From Perognathus longimembris pacificus (lineage: Eukaryota; Chordata; Mammalia; Rodentia; Heteromyidae), in NCBI RefSeq assembly GCF_023159225.1, contig NC_063162.1, forward strand, positions 100,697,094 to 100,761,093: 64,000 bases of DNA, read 5' to 3'. The notes beneath the pieces were generated by a model. It saw only the letters and a program-made list of their open reading frames with translations. It was not told the origin of the DNA and searched no databases. Both the position numbers and the translations under genes were made by a program. Positions 25,701 through 40,700 of the stretch are shown here, one piece after another. Within the stretch, counting starts at the first letter, position 1, and the number at the start of each line of letters is the position of its first letter.

Positions 25701-28700
25701 TTTCCTTTACTTTATTTACTTAAACTGAAATAGTCCCATGTGATTAGTGGGTATTATATTGGACAGCACAAATTTGGAGTTCAGGTTGTTTTCTGGGAGG
25801 TGAGATTTTTGATTCTCCATTTAAAGTCAGCTTTCCAAAGCAAATGGATTCCAAGAAGTGTCAGGTGTGACAGATGTATAATCATTGTCACCCCGACACT
25901 GCTATGCATAGTAACTGTTTTCTTCACTCCATTCATGTGTAAGAGTGCTCTGATAGCTAAATATTGTCATCCTTCCCTTGCCCCACTCAAAACATGTCCT
26001 CAGTAAATTTCTCGAGGCTATGCTTTACCTCAGTTTTCTAAGTGGAATTGCTAGTTTCCAAAGGGGCAGCGAGGGGGTGGGGTGGGAATCTGGGGCTATA
26101 CTTCAGTGGTGGCATGCTTTCTTAGCATGGACAAGGCCCTGCTTGCCAGCCTCAAGCACTAAAACAAAACAATAAAACAGGGAGGAATTGGGGCCTTGGA
26201 ACATCTGTCTTTAAGAGGCTCTTTTCCTGCATTCCTCTAATTTTGTAGAAATCTCATTTTGTTGGGCTCTGGCTATACCTTTAAGGAGCAGTCCCGAGAG
26301 GCCTGCCTCTTCGCCTGCCCTGGGGCTGCTTGGCTGTTTTCCACTCCTACCCCCTTCAGGGTCCAGAACCAGAAGAGGTAGCAAACCAGCCCCGCCTTCC
26401 GCCTCGGCCATGTGTGGATATCATAATGGCACCGGGCCAGGCCCAAGGGGCTGTCCTATGGGATGTGATGACCGCCCATAGAGGAAGTTCTGTGACATCA
26501 CTATGATGGGCAGCTTATCAGCCTAGCGCTAGTATGCAGTTAGTCCCGCCCCTTCCTGCCGTGATTACTGTTATATAAACCCCTCCCCTGAGTAAAACCG
26601 GTGGAAGTTCCAGAAGCTTACCCCGAAACGCCCATGCGACTCCTGTGTTGTTCTTTAAGTGTGCGAGGGGAGGAGGGGCGTCAAGCGACTACACACCGCC
26701 AAGGTTTGCACGTTGGGCCGCACTCCAGCTTTCCACCCTGTCACGTGCAAGAGTGAAAGGGGTCCCGACATCATTTCATTAAAATGCTTTTCTTTTTATA
26801 TATAAGTGAAACATTGGGGGAAACTTTGCAAATCAAGTTAGTCGACAGACCCACTGAAGCTCCTGGGGAAGACATTTCATGAGAGGAACCATGGCCTCCC
26901 ACTGGTGGAGTGATACTGCTCTCCCCACAGGCTTCATGCCGAATGAGGCCCCTGGGTAGAATGTGATGGATTATATCTATTTGAGGAATCCATTGTGCTA
27001 ATCAGGTTTTATTTGCAATTGGCATTATTTGTAGTCAACTGTCATATACCTTTTACACCTTGCTTTGTCTAGTGAGTCTGAAGACACAGGCTAGGGATTA
27101 CCTAACTGTTTGGAAACAGCAATAACAGCAGTGGCCCTCCTGATCCCCAATCTTCTGACCTCATCAGGAACCTTCTCAAAGAGCTGGATGTGATCCACCA
27201 TTTTAAAAAATTAAGGCAAAATGCATTGAGTTTATAGAGAATGAAGGAGTCTCTCTATAGAATGGAAGATGACAGGGATGAGCCCCCAGGCTGGGAATTC
27301 TTAAAGTCAGTGTCACATCTGAAGTAACAGTGGAGGCAGCTGCCGCACTCACTAATGTACAGGTCCCCATGACATCCACATGCCTCACTCAAACATCAGA
27401 TAAGGCCCCACATGTGGGGCCTACAAAGTAAAAACAGCATCTAATAGTTTCCATGTTAAAAAAAAAATGAGCTGAGGGGGCTGGGAATATGGCCTAGTGG
27501 CAAGAGTGCTTGACTCATATACATGAAGCCCTGGATTCCCAAGCACCACGTATGCAGAAAACAGCCAGAAGTGGCGCTGTGGCTCAAGTGGCAGAGTGCT
27601 AGCCTTGAGCAAAAAGAAGCCGGGGACAGTGCTCAGGCCCTTACTCCAAGGCCCAGGACTGGCAAAAAATAAATAAGAAGAAGAAAAAAAAATTAGCTGA
27701 GTTGTTACTGGAATACAGAGAAACATGCTGTATTTTAACGGCCATCATGCAGATCTCTGAAATCAAATTCTTTAAATTGTCACCCAAGAAACATGAGTTG
27801 GGAATATCCTCAGGAGAGAGGAGAGGGCTTTTCTTTTGTACTAGTCATGAGCAAAAGACCAAGTGATGTTCTCTTTTCCTTTTCTCTTTTAAGCATGTGA
27901 GTGCAACAGTGAAGGAACCCGGAAGCCTCTCTGTGACCCAGACACAGGCATGTGCCTCTGCCGGGAGGGTGTTAGCGGCCAGCAATGTGACCACTGTGCC
28001 CGGGGTCACAATCAGGAATTTCCTGCCTGTCTTCCATGTCACTTCTGCTTTAATCAATGGGACCACACGATTTCTTCCCTCTCCAAAGCAGTGCAAGGGT
28101 TAATTAGGCTGGCTGATAACTTGGAAGATAAAAGAGAGACTCTGCCTGGCTGCGAGGTAGACTTCAAAAACCTCAGAGAGAATGTATCTGCAATAGAGAG
28201 GCTTTTGAAACAGCCGCTTCTCTCATCTGGAGAATTCTCAGAAGTCAAGGGCTATCATGACTCTGTGAGGTAAGATTTGGCCCAACTACTGACTCACCCT
28301 GACACCCACCAAGTGCTCACATCCTCAGCTTTCAACTTAGAAATATACACATGTTGGCTTTAGGAAATTGATCAGTAATCATGTTTTCCTATCCCTTTCT
28401 TGACTCGTTAGTATTTCATGTGATTTTTTTCATCAATGCCATTGATTATAACAAAATGACTCTATTAAGAAGCTAGTTGGGGGGCTAGAAGTATAGTTTG
28501 GTGGTAGAGTGCTTGCCTACCATTGATAGGGCCATGGTTTGATTCCCTAACACTAAATTAAAAAAGGAGATTGAGAATCTCAAACCCAGCAAAGCTGGAA
28601 ACCATGAAACTGGTTCATAGCCATACCACACTGAATGTACCCAATCTCACCTAAAAGACAGAATATTAGAAGTATAGTCATTCCTAACAACAAATAACAT

Positions 28701-31700
28701 ACTTTTCAATGTTACAACCAAGGAAAACTTAGCAGACCTTCCTAAACTCTCCAGTTGTTTAGAAGTTGAAACAGTCTTAAAATAAGGATGGTAATTCTTT
28801 CAAAATGGAAGATTACTTCATAATGTATTGTTGGGTCTCTTTTTTCATTCATCAACTATTACTTGAAATTATATTGGTTGTTCTTTGGCTAGATATCAGA
28901 AAACTACAAATGACAGGTCAAATCAAATAGAGCACTATGGATGAGTCCCACTGAAACACAGCCATACCCCCATATTACAGCTGTCTGGATAGTGATCACA
29001 GAGACCCTGGGACTTCAGAGGCAAGTTTTACTAACTTGCTCTGGACCAAAGATGTATTAATATAGTCTACTAGAAAAATGAAGTATATGGTCATATCAAG
29101 AAATCCTACCTCCCCAAAAAGTTTCCTGAATTAATTTGAAACTGTGAGGGGTGGGGGTGGTGGTGGTGGTGGTGGTGGTGGTGGTGGTGGTGGTGGTGGT
29201 GGTGATGGCGGTGGTGGTGGTGGCTTTATTAATTTATTTTTTGGTGTGTGTTTATCAGACATTTGAATTTTCACGGTATAGCCTGAAGAAAACATGTTTA
29301 AGGATGAGCTTTAGACATGAACCACTAGTTAGTGGTTATAGATATTAGTAAAATGTCAATGTACCACAGGGTAGCAAAATTAATTAATCTATAATAGGCA
29401 TTCTAGACTGAGGAAAGTAGGATCCCTAAGCAGGGCCAGAAAGAAGACAGTAAGAAGAATTCTGGACCCAGACTAAAATGAAGAGAAACAGTTGGCTACT
29501 GAGTCTCTTCAATCAGATGCCAAGATACTTGTGCTCTACCCACTAAACCCATGTTGCTTTTTAGTGGTACCCAAACACCATCTAACATCTAAGCACCCCC
29601 TGACCTCCCCAGAGAAAGGCATGTATCTCCTCTCTCCATCTTTACAGATAGGTTCAAAGAATATCTTGTGCTCCTCCACTGTTGCCTTAGTGGAAGATTC
29701 ATCAGGGCAGAGAGTACCTATATTCCCCAAGCCAGGTGTAGTTACATACAAAAATTTGATGAATATATTACCAGTCAAAAGGAAGCAAGAAGATAAGGAA
29801 CCTAGGCTACCATGAGCATAAAAACTCAGAAGCCAAACTACCTTAGTTCAAATCCACTTACCATCCATGTGGCTTCAGGCATGTAAGGTCTCCAGCTTTG
29901 GTTTCTTGTTAAAAAGAGAAAGAAGCAACCAGGCACTCATGGTGCACACCTATAATCCTAGCTAATCAGGAGGCTCAGATCTGAGGATTGTGGTTTGAAG
30001 CTAACTCAGGCAGGAAAGTCTCCAATTAACCATTAAATAGCTGAAAGTAGAGCTGTGGCACAAGTGGTAGAGTAGCATCTCTGGTGGAAAAGCTAAGGAA
30101 CTAAAAGTTCAAGTGTCAGGGCTAGCACGCGCGTGCGCACACACACACACAGAGGCCATGTATGATGGTTCACACCTGTAATTCTAACATTCAAGCTGGA
30201 GGATATTGAATTTGAGTTCAAGGCCATCCCTAACTGAACAGTAAGCCAGTCTGGAAGCAATACCCTCTGAGACAGAGAGAGACAGAAACAGACAGACAGA
30301 CAGAGGATATTTCATAGGATTCTTGGGAATATTACTCCAAACAAATAACTTAGCATACTGACTACACACAGTAATGCTTAAAGAATTCCGGTATAATAGT
30401 AGTATTTGTTATAAGCATTATTAGTCTAAATAATTATATTTCTATGGTCCTAAACATTGGAGCCTGAAGGAGAAGTCTGTAGAAGAGAAAAAAAGTTTAT
30501 TAGGGGGGGAAGTTTAGGAAGCATTAGATAATATTTTTACTTATGCCAAGATAAATTAGTCTCATAAACTCAGATCCCCTCAATTGTACCCTTCAAGATT
30601 ACGCCTAATTTCCCCATCAAGGAGAGCTTCATTGTCCACTTGAACCAACTATATGTGCTAAACTGAGCAAACTGAAGTAAGAAAAGGCCTGTGTCATGAG
30701 TCAGCTATATCAGAAACATATTTGTCTTTCCACAATGTCACAATGTATTTAAAAGCAACAAATTCACAAGCTAAGTAATTTCATTGGCTATTATTCACCA
30801 AATCATCCTGAATTCCATTTCTATTTGTGGCTGTTGCTGATCACAATTTCTTTTATCCCAATTTTAATTATAAATATTAACACATTATACTTCACACAAC
30901 AGTGTTTATAGGGGGATTATGTGGTACAATGTATGTGGTTACAGGGTGCAGAGGGCTGTACTGAAGCACCATTAGAGAAGTGATAGAGATACAAGGAAAA
31001 ATCTCTGCAGGGCACTAGGTAAGAAGTTTTATAAACCCCAGGCACAGAACTATTCAGGGCACAAGATTGTAAAATATAGGTCCAGACAGTTTCAAGGGTC
31101 TGTTTGAAGAGAGCTGTGTCTTACAAGCAGGACAAACTGCACTTGAGCTGGAGAGGAAAAGTTCCTTTAGTGAAGTAGTTTTGCCAGATAGGATGGCTCA
31201 TTGAAAGCAACAGGGTGATAAGTCAGTATGACACACATCTATGTCTTGGGATGCTCCTTTCATAGTCCCAGGTTATACCCGGTATGATTGACCAGCTCAG
31301 GTTTCTGATATGATCCAATATATTCACAGATGCAGTTATTTATTGGCACAAACAAATTGTTTACTGGTTTGTGCCTCATGGTATGCTGTAGTCAGTGGTT
31401 GTTTGCCTATCTACAACATGTGGAATCATTCTGTATTGGCACTTATACTCAAAATGAGATAACTCAGGTCAAAAGTGTTCCTTTATAAATGCAGTGACTC
31501 AGGGCTGGGTATGGCCTGAAAGCTGTTTTATACAACATAGAGTAACTCAGAGAAGGCCCAGACACCTCTAATCAGTGTGAACTGTCAAGGACAAAGGGAA
31601 TGGGGGAAAATACATCCAGCTTTCTCTTGCCAGCAAGGGACCTTATCACTGCTGTAAGTTAAAAGTTAAGATCCTCTAGAAGTAGGACTGAAATGAATTT

Positions 31701-34700
31701 TGTAGAAAGCTGACGTACTCTAAAGAACTCATTTTACCCTACACTGGGTAAAGCATTTTGTCTTATCATGTGCTAAAGGCCAATTGTAAACTGGCTCTTT
31801 TGGATTGATTTAAGGGAATCATGTCTGAATGCATGTTTTGAAATGCTAAGCAAAGAGAGAAACAGCAGAGACAGTTGAAATGGAAAACCTTTACTAGAAC
31901 TTGAATGTTTGTCACGGTTTAAATAAGTGATGAAATATGCCAGGAAGCTGAAGAAAGAAAAAAGAGAAGAGCCAATACTAGATTTATAACCTCAAAAGAA
32001 AATTCTATGTGTGGAGGTCCCTTTTAATGGAGGACAACTAATCATGAGGACAATTTTGTGGCATGTTTTTGATTATCAATATTTCAAATGTAATAAAAGC
32101 TTAACCATATATAACTTTGTTTTCTCCAACAGAAAACAATTCATGCAGCTAAGTGAACAACTGAAAACAGTATTTGAATTTAAAGATCTAAAGGAAACTA
32201 TAGCAAGAATGGAAAATGAAACAAACATTTTACTCGAAAACCTTCAGGAGGAAGTTGATTTGCAATCCAGCATCCTTAATGCAAACATTATAGGTAAGAG
32301 AGAAAATGAGCTTTAACTGTTTCTGCATGAACTTTGATGAAATCCACAGAGGATTCCAGAAGTAAGCCATTCTCTGCTTACTCCATGATGCTTGAGCACC
32401 TTAGAACATGCATTCAGAGTATTATTTGTACACAGATATTTCACTCTTTTAAAACTTTTTAAACATTGCAGAGCCTGTATAGCATTTTTTTAAACTAACA
32501 AAGGTTAGCAGTGTCTGATACTAAACAAATAGTAAAACTCAAAGTAATCTAATAACAAATCAGTAACTTAGAAATTCTCATGTGGCCCTAGGCACATTAA
32601 AGAAATGGGTTTCCTTCTTTTTCCTTCCTGGATATGTCACTTCATTTCCAGCAACCACAAATGTGAAAGAATAAAAGGCAAAAGGGAAATATATTCCTCT
32701 TGAGAAATTTGTTGGAATTGGAATCATGCAAAATACTGGGAACCATTTCTTCATATTGCATAGTTCTTAAAACTGAATGTGAGCCATGTCAAAACCAAGA
32801 TCAACTTGGAGGATAAAGGAACTCTAAAGCAAAGCTTTAATCAGCTCATCTCTTGTTGAAGATGGCATTTCCCATTATATTTGTAAATAGACAACCTGTA
32901 CTACCAAGTCAATATTGAGTTTACTCACACCTACTCCATCTAATTGAGAGGTAAAGGAGAAATATACTGAACCCTTGTCAATACATAAACTTTGACTGCT
33001 TTGCCTTATTCTCTGTGTAGTGACTGTTTTTCATTCGATCTTTGACCCAAAGAGAAAAAAATAGACCACAATTAAGAATGTCTAAATTTAATCAAATAAA
33101 TTCTAGAAAAGATCTATCAATAGTGTTTAATCAATACCATGTCAAGCATAAGGAATTTATTCTGATTCCTGCTGTGGAATAAGACACCACTGAAAGAACT
33201 CAAGATCCGCTGGAAATGACCCCAAGCCAGGTAAAGTAAAACTTCTCCATACTGGGAGATGTTATAATTTACAGGCCAACAGCAGTCATTAAGCACTGTT
33301 GGGCACTAGAGACAGGGAAATGATTATGGCAAGTACCTGCCCTTGAGTTATTCCTGCTATGAGGTAGATAGGAACCTGCTTTGGTTGCAGGGTACAAAAA
33401 TCAGATTCTGGGCTGGGAATGTGGCTTAGTGGTAGAGTGCTTGCCCAGCATGCATGAAGCCCTGGGTTTGAGTCCTCAGCACCATATAAACAGAAAAAGA
33501 TGGAAGTGGCACTGTGGCACAAGAGGTAGAGTGCTAGCCTTGAGCAAAAAGAAGCCAGGGAAGTGCTCAGGCCCTGAGTTCAAGCCCCAAATTGGCAAAA
33601 AAAAAAAAATCTTGGTTTTCATTTTAGGGAAGAATTCAGGAAGAAGATAACAACTGAAGTGAGCCTTGCAGGATGAAACTAAGTTTGTCAGATAAGTAAC
33701 AACAGAAAGTCATTCCAAAAAATAAGAACATTTTTAGCCACACACAAGTGACTCACACCTGTAATCCTAGCTACTCAGGAGGCTGAGTATTGCAGTTCAA
33801 AGCCAACCCAAGCAAGAAAGTCTATGAGACTCTTATCTCCAATTAACCTCTCAAAACTGTAAGTGGCACTGTGGCTCAAGTGGTAGAGTGCTAGCCTTGA
33901 GCACAGAGAAGCTCAGGGACAGGGCCTACCTAAGCCCTGAATTCAAGCTCCACAAATCACACAAAAAAATGTTTCTATTATTGTTTTCACACAAACAGAA
34001 AAAGGTGAAAGTAGCACTGTGGCTCAAGTAGTACAGTGCTAGCCTTGAGCAAAAAAGAAGCTCAGGGATAATGCCCAGGTCCTAAGTTCAAGATCCATGA
34101 CTGGTGGGGGTGGGGGTGGGGGCGGGGGGAGATCAGATAGCTTTGTCTCATACCTAGATTATAGTTGTATAGGAAGTGAAATCAAGATACTAGGCTTCTC
34201 ATTCCTAAAATGTGGAGTTAAGAGTTTAAAAATCTAGTGGAGCTGTTGCTCAAAGTGGTAGAGCACTAGCCTTGAGTGAAAAAGCTTAGGAACAGGGCCC
34301 AGATCCTGAATTTAGGCTGGTTCATCATGTTGGACTTTATGTAGGTACTTATATTTGTGGTACTTTTCTTTTCTTTTTTCTTTGGTCAGTCATCGGGCTT
34401 GAATTCAGGGCCTGGGTGCTGTCCCTGAGATTTTTTGTACAAAGCTAGCATTCGACCACTTTGAGCCACAGCACCACTTCCAATTTTCTGCTCATTAATT
34501 GGAGATAAAGAGTCTCATAGACTTTCCTGCTCAAGCTGGCTTCGACCCCTGATCCCCAGATCTCAGCCTCCTGAGTAGCTAGAATTATAGGGGTGAGCCA
34601 CCAGCACCTAGCTTGTGGCACATTTTACAAAATATTTTCATATTGTTTCACTTAATCTTTACAAATTTTTAACACCAATTTATGAGCAGGGAGATGAAAT

Positions 34701-37700
34701 CTAAGGTATGTGTTCGAAGATATACCCAGGTAGTAAAGAGAAGAGCCAAGACAAAGCCCATCTAAAGAGGACTTGAAAGTCATGGCCTGTATCTATTACA
34801 ACTCATCTAATCCTTCCCTATCAGATGGAAATTCAAGCAAGGGTACTGAAGTTTTGTAATGAAAACTGAGATTAAGACAAAATAAATCATGGCATGACTA
34901 TCATGATAGCTAATATATTCATTTTTCTCAAAATCTAATTTACCTTTATTTTATCTTACCACAATTTGTGTTGATGTAGATTCCTCAGAAAACATCACGA
35001 AGTATTATCACATATCAGAATCTGCTGAAAAGAAAATTAATGAAATCAGTCCCATCATAAATAGCTCTGAAAATACCAGGAACAACTTACTTGCCATTTT
35101 AGATACAGTCACCTCTAAAGAAAACTTGTTACTGGAAAAATTAGAGCAGATTAAGGTACCAGATATCCAGATATTGAATGAAAAGGTAAAATTCTTAATG
35201 GTTTAGTAAAAAGTTTATGGATTCTTCTCTGTATACAGATCTCCTTAACTGTACTTTTTTCTTGTCATTTATTTATTACATTTACATTTATAAAAATATG
35301 AATAATACAAGTATATGTTTGTAAATACATGAATAATATGCAATATACTTTCTTAGCATAACATGCAAAAATATAAATATGCTTAGTCTATATTTCATTT
35401 TTATGTCTTAATTCAAGGATTAGTCAAAATTAAAGATCAAACTTATTGCTTGATATTATCATTTTATATCACTAGTTACAAAATAGTACAACAAATAGAC
35501 ACTAGTTCTTCTTGCTTTGTTATGAGTAAAAATTAATATCCATCTTCAAAGGATGAAAAGTAAACTAATATGGAAGCCTTAAAATATAAGTTAAAAAAAC
35601 CTATAAGTATAAAAAGGGCAGATTGGCACAAAATTGATAACTTAAATACTTATTCAGTTACTCAGGACCTACTAAGATCACCTCCTTATATTTAGTGTAG
35701 GTAACAACTAAAGAAAGCTGCATGGAAAAGCAATGCGTTGGGAGTGGAGGTGCAGCTCAAGTGGTAGAACACTAGCCTTAAGTGGAAAAAGCCAAGCAAG
35801 AACACAAGGTCAGAGTTCAAGTCCCAGTAACAGGTGAAACAAGCCAGATCTAAATAAACATAGGCTCCATGGTTTCCCTCATTTGTGATAACTAATGTAT
35901 GTCTAGAATAGTCCCAGCAAAGGATCACAACAGCTAAATAGCTATGTACATATGACCATATAAAATGATGGTAATCAAAATGAACTCCAAGATATGGAAA
36001 CAAGAGGTTGTTTTGTTTTATTTTAATGTACTGTGTGGGGTTATTTCTTTTTTCTTTCATCTTTCCCCCCTTGGTTTATCCCCTGTTGTCACTCTTTTTG
36101 ATTTTGGTACTCTGTGTCTTGTATATACTTTTATCTGATTTGGGGAAGGGAAAGGAAATAACAAAATGGTGAGACAAAGGACAAAGGGAACCAATGCAAC
36201 AGTGATATTCACTAGGCACTGTGTTGGAAATGAATTTTACAACTTGGAGGGGGGAGGGGGAGAAAATGAGGTAGGGGGGTAATACTCTTCAACAAGAAAT
36301 GTACTCATTACCTTAGTTATGTAACTGTAACCCCTCTGTATATCATCTTTACCATACAATTAAATTAAATTGGGTAGCATTAGGAAAATCACTACTAACA
36401 AGCTGCTTTGCCATTTCTCCTGTAAGGTATGTGGAGAAAGAGGGAATTTGCCTTGTAGTGTGTCATCCTGTGGGGGCGCTGTCTGCATGGGCCCTGAGGG
36501 ACACAGGCAGTGTGGTGGTTCTAGCTGTCAAGGCACTCTAACTCTCTCAAGGAACGGTCTTCAGAAAGCACAGGAAGCAGAGGCTGTGATCCATCATTTG
36601 AAGAGCCAGGCTCAAAGGTTGAAGAACCAGGTAAATAATGTCTTCTGCTTCATTTGTAAAAATATAACAGTAAAGAAACAAGCTAGGCTTTGGTAAAGTG
36701 CCATTTAATTTTCCAGCAAGAAAGGATAGACTGTATGTAGACATGTGTGTTCTACTGGCTGAAAAATTAAGTGTTCTAATGATTAAAATATAGAGCCAGG
36801 CACTACTGGCTCACGCCTGTAATCCTAGCTCCTTAGAAGGCTGAGAATCTGAGGATTGAAGGTCACAGCTCTCCTCGGCATAGAAGTCTATGAGATTGTT
36901 AACTCTAGTTAACCAATGAAAAGTTAGAAGTGGAAGTGTAGCTCCAGTCTTGAGCAGAAAAGGTAAGGGACAGCTCCCAATCCTAGAGTTCAAGCCCTAG
37001 TATGGGCAACAACAAAAATATTAAATATATAGACCTGTGAGGGAGAAGATTAAATATACAGATATATGAAGAAGAATGGTGATACTGACCAAGATGCACT
37101 GTATTCATAAACTGTCTTATTGAATTGTAACTCCTTTGTACAACTACTTAAAGAAAAATATAATTAATAACACACAGAAAGAATAAAGGGAAGTATTCAT
37201 ATAAAACTATTGAGAACTCTAGCTATAAATATACATTTTGGAATAGATGTTTCCTTTCGCGAAGTGTATTATTGTTGGTTATAGACATTCTGTGGACATG
37301 TTATTCTATAGCAAACACTCCACAGAAATGTCAAAACCCAGCCTGGAAGTTTTGAAAGCTACAGATCTTTCAAAACAAAGAATCACTTTTCATAAATGCA
37401 AGGATATAATTCCTACTAAACACACCGATTTTAATATCAGAATTTAGTGTTAGAATATGCTTGAACCTGTAACAGCTGTACCCGCTTGAGATTACTTCAT
37501 TTATTTTTCTGGCAACGTTGTGAGTATCATTTCTAATTACCCAGCACTTTTAGGTTTTTTTTTTGTTTTCTTTGGTTCGATTAGCAGTTCTGCGGATTGA
37601 ATCTAGAGTCTCACAGATAGATGCTAGGTGGGTACTATAGTGCTAGAGTGAACCTCCAACCTATCTTTAGGATTTTGCATGATGCACTATACCCTTCGGT

Positions 37701-40700
37701 TTTGAAAACATGATGATGGCATGCTTTTTTGATAATACATATAGAGGCTTAGATGAGGAAGAAAAAGGGCTGAACTTTTATTAATATAATCTAAATATTG
37801 TATCAATCTGCATTCTTCTTTTTTGTACCAGTATTGGGGCTTCAACTCAGGGCCTGAATGCTGTTCCTTAACTTTTTTGCTCTACAACTTGTGGCTTTGG
37901 GGTGATAAATTTGAGAGATAAGAGTCTAATAGACTTTGCTGTAAGGGCTGGCTTCAAAGCACAATCCTCAGATGTGAGCCTCCTGATTAGGATTACAGGC
38001 CTGAGCCATCAACTCCTTGCAGTTATTGGCAAACAGCAGAAGCCAACTCCCAAATAAAAAGGAAATTTGTACAAGGCCTTAGTATCAACAGAAAGCTAAG
38101 CTTTGTTACTTTCACAAATAGGCATTGAGTAACTACTATGTGCCAGACAATACAGCAGTGATATTAACAACACAAATTTTGGTCTTACATCTCAGTGATT
38201 AAGAGAGTCCTTAATCATTTCATGTAACTTTAAACTATTCTCTTCTATTCTTCCCTCCCCTGTCCCCAAATCAGACATCTCATTCCATTGCAATGAAGCC
38301 TGGTTGTTGGTAGATTTTATGATTAAGCTAACAACAGCTTTAAGTTATCAGTTTAAAAAAAAAAAAGATAACTCCTGCAAGTCTATATTAACAGGATGTG
38401 GTCTAATCAGCACATAAGTGGAAAGCTGGAGAAAGATGAGAGTGTGTGGGACTGCCATTTGATAAAATAGTGTGTAATTTTCCTCTTGATTAGAATGGGG
38501 GAGAGTGCCAGAGAGACTGTGAGAGAATTCTCTGGAACCAATCGTGTCAGAAGACGGATTACAGAGAGATGTTCTCACAGTGAGGTGACTTAATGATCAG
38601 AATATGGCATCAACAAATCTACTGAGATTTCATCAGGCTCACTTGAGTCTTTTTTTTATATAGAATGAATTCTCATTTTTCCTGAATTCTCATTTTATAG
38701 CAATTCATTCTTATTAACTGCTATGTCAAAGAAAGTTCTAAAGACTTAAGGATTAAGTCTCCAAAAAAATTAAGGCTCACATTTTTAAACATGTAAATTT
38801 TTTTTTTTTGGCCAGTCCTGGGGCTTGAACTGAGGGCCTGAGCACTGTCCCTGGCTTCTTTTTGCTCAAGGCTAGCACTCTACCACTTGAACCACAGTGC
38901 CACTATGGCTTTTTCAGTTTATGTGGTGTGGAGGAATCAAACCCAGGGCTTCATGCATGCTAGGCAAGCAATCTACCTCTAAGCCACATTCCCAGGCCCA
39001 TAAATACTTTTTATAGTTTGTGTATTTCAGAGGAACTGGGAATGTGGCTTAGTGGTATAGTGCTTGCCTACCATTCATGAAACCCTAGGTTTGATTCCTC
39101 AGCACCACATGAACAGAAAAAGCCGGAAGTGGTGGCTCCAGAGGTAGAGCACTAGCCTTGAGCAAAAAGAAGCCAGGGACAGTGCTCAGGCCCTGAGTTC
39201 AAGCCCCAGGACTGGCAAAAAACAAAAAGCATTGTTTGTGTATTTCATTTGTTGATAACTATAATTTAAATCCTTCTTCCCAAACTCTAGCTCAAATTAA
39301 GCAGGCTCCTTCTGCATGGAAATAAAAGATGCTTCCCTCCTACATTATGCTTGATCCTAATTAGCCCTACTCTGTCACAGTTAATTTATTCAATGACACC
39401 CACTGGTAGGTGATATTGTCCTATTGCTTTCTCCTTCTTTTTCCTTCTCTCTAATTTGCTGGAATCCCAAGAAAAAGTCCATGACCTTTCTCAAATCACA
39501 CAATTAAGATTTTGCACTTCTAGCTGCTACTATATGGGTTCATCATTCCTTTGCCAAAGGCTTGTGTTTAGGTTTGTAGCCCACTCAGCTCAAGCTCCTT
39601 TATTATAAGTGAACACTTTCTTGTTAGCTTTCAAAGAAAGTACATTACTTACATTTGAGGAATGTTTCCAAGAGTAACTATTTGAACATATATGAAAGAA
39701 GCTATTTTCAACCTGTTAAGCATAATAGTCACTATCAGTAAGTAGTCCTAAGTAATTTTTGAGCAAATTATTGATGTTAGAGACTGCTAGTCTTCTTAAA
39801 ACAGAACTTATGTTTTTTGATATATATTAGGATCACCAACACTAGGTTAGTAGTGTTTTCAAATCGTAATTTTTATTACTAACAATGTTATAAAATAAAA
39901 ATTCTTGTTTATTAAGAAAATATGATACTGGAATGCATGATAATCATCTTTTTAAAGGGGCCTTTAGAATGGGTTTATGGTTTAATTATTTAGACTTTTG
40001 TTTGTTTGCTTTTTTTAGCCACAGTTTTATTTGGTCCAGTGAAATAATTATTCACAGAACATGTCTGATTTTTATATATTTTTTCATTGTTGTTTGCCTA
40101 TTCTTATTCCAGATTAATAATATAAGTGAACTGGCAGAAGTCTCTGGAAATAATACTATATGGCTAAGTGTGAAACTGGAAAACATGAAAAACCAAAGGG
40201 AATCTGAGGAAGAAAAACTGAACCTCTTAATCAAAAAAGTGAAAAAGGTTTTGTTAGGTAATTTTTTAACATAAAGATAATTTTTATCTCTTCCTTTATA
40301 AAAATGTACACTGCACATCATAACCAGTCCCAAAATTATGTCAGTTAAAAAAGACATGACTAAATCAGAAAAAAAAATGATGTAACCTTTTGTTTTAACT
40401 TTCTTAATGAAAATAAATACTAAGACATTGACTATGTACCAAAAGAAAATTAAAATTTTCTGAGTGAGATTAATTTTAATCAATTAAGAATTAGAGTTTC
40501 CAATATTTTCCCAGAAATAACTTTATTAATCTGTTTCATATTTTTAAGAAATCCTTGAGACCAAGTATTTCTCTACTTTAATATTTATAGAGACTGTATT
40601 AATGCCTTCTAGCATAGGTATCCAAGGTAAGAAGAAATTAGGTAGATATAACCTTTGACTAAAATATCCAATAACAAGAAAGGTAAATAGAATCAGTCCA

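Larger units (their letters stand above)
28270..32132 (+). other. LAMB4: Intron between LAMB4 exons K and L
   Basis: Contains SINE pieces, the GGT microsatellite, and 30400-32100 in which I see no repeat or exon I can name. Confidence 0.55.

Noticed and set aside
26211..26411. 66-codon minus-strand open frame in GC-rich DNA
   Set aside because: Falls inside and across the edge of the solo LTR; explained by LTR base composition.
26400..26770. GC-rich block considered as a CpG-island promoter of a hidden gene
   Set aside because: The block is bounded by TG...CA ends and a 6-bp duplication, so it is an LTR insertion; no first exon is recognisable after it.
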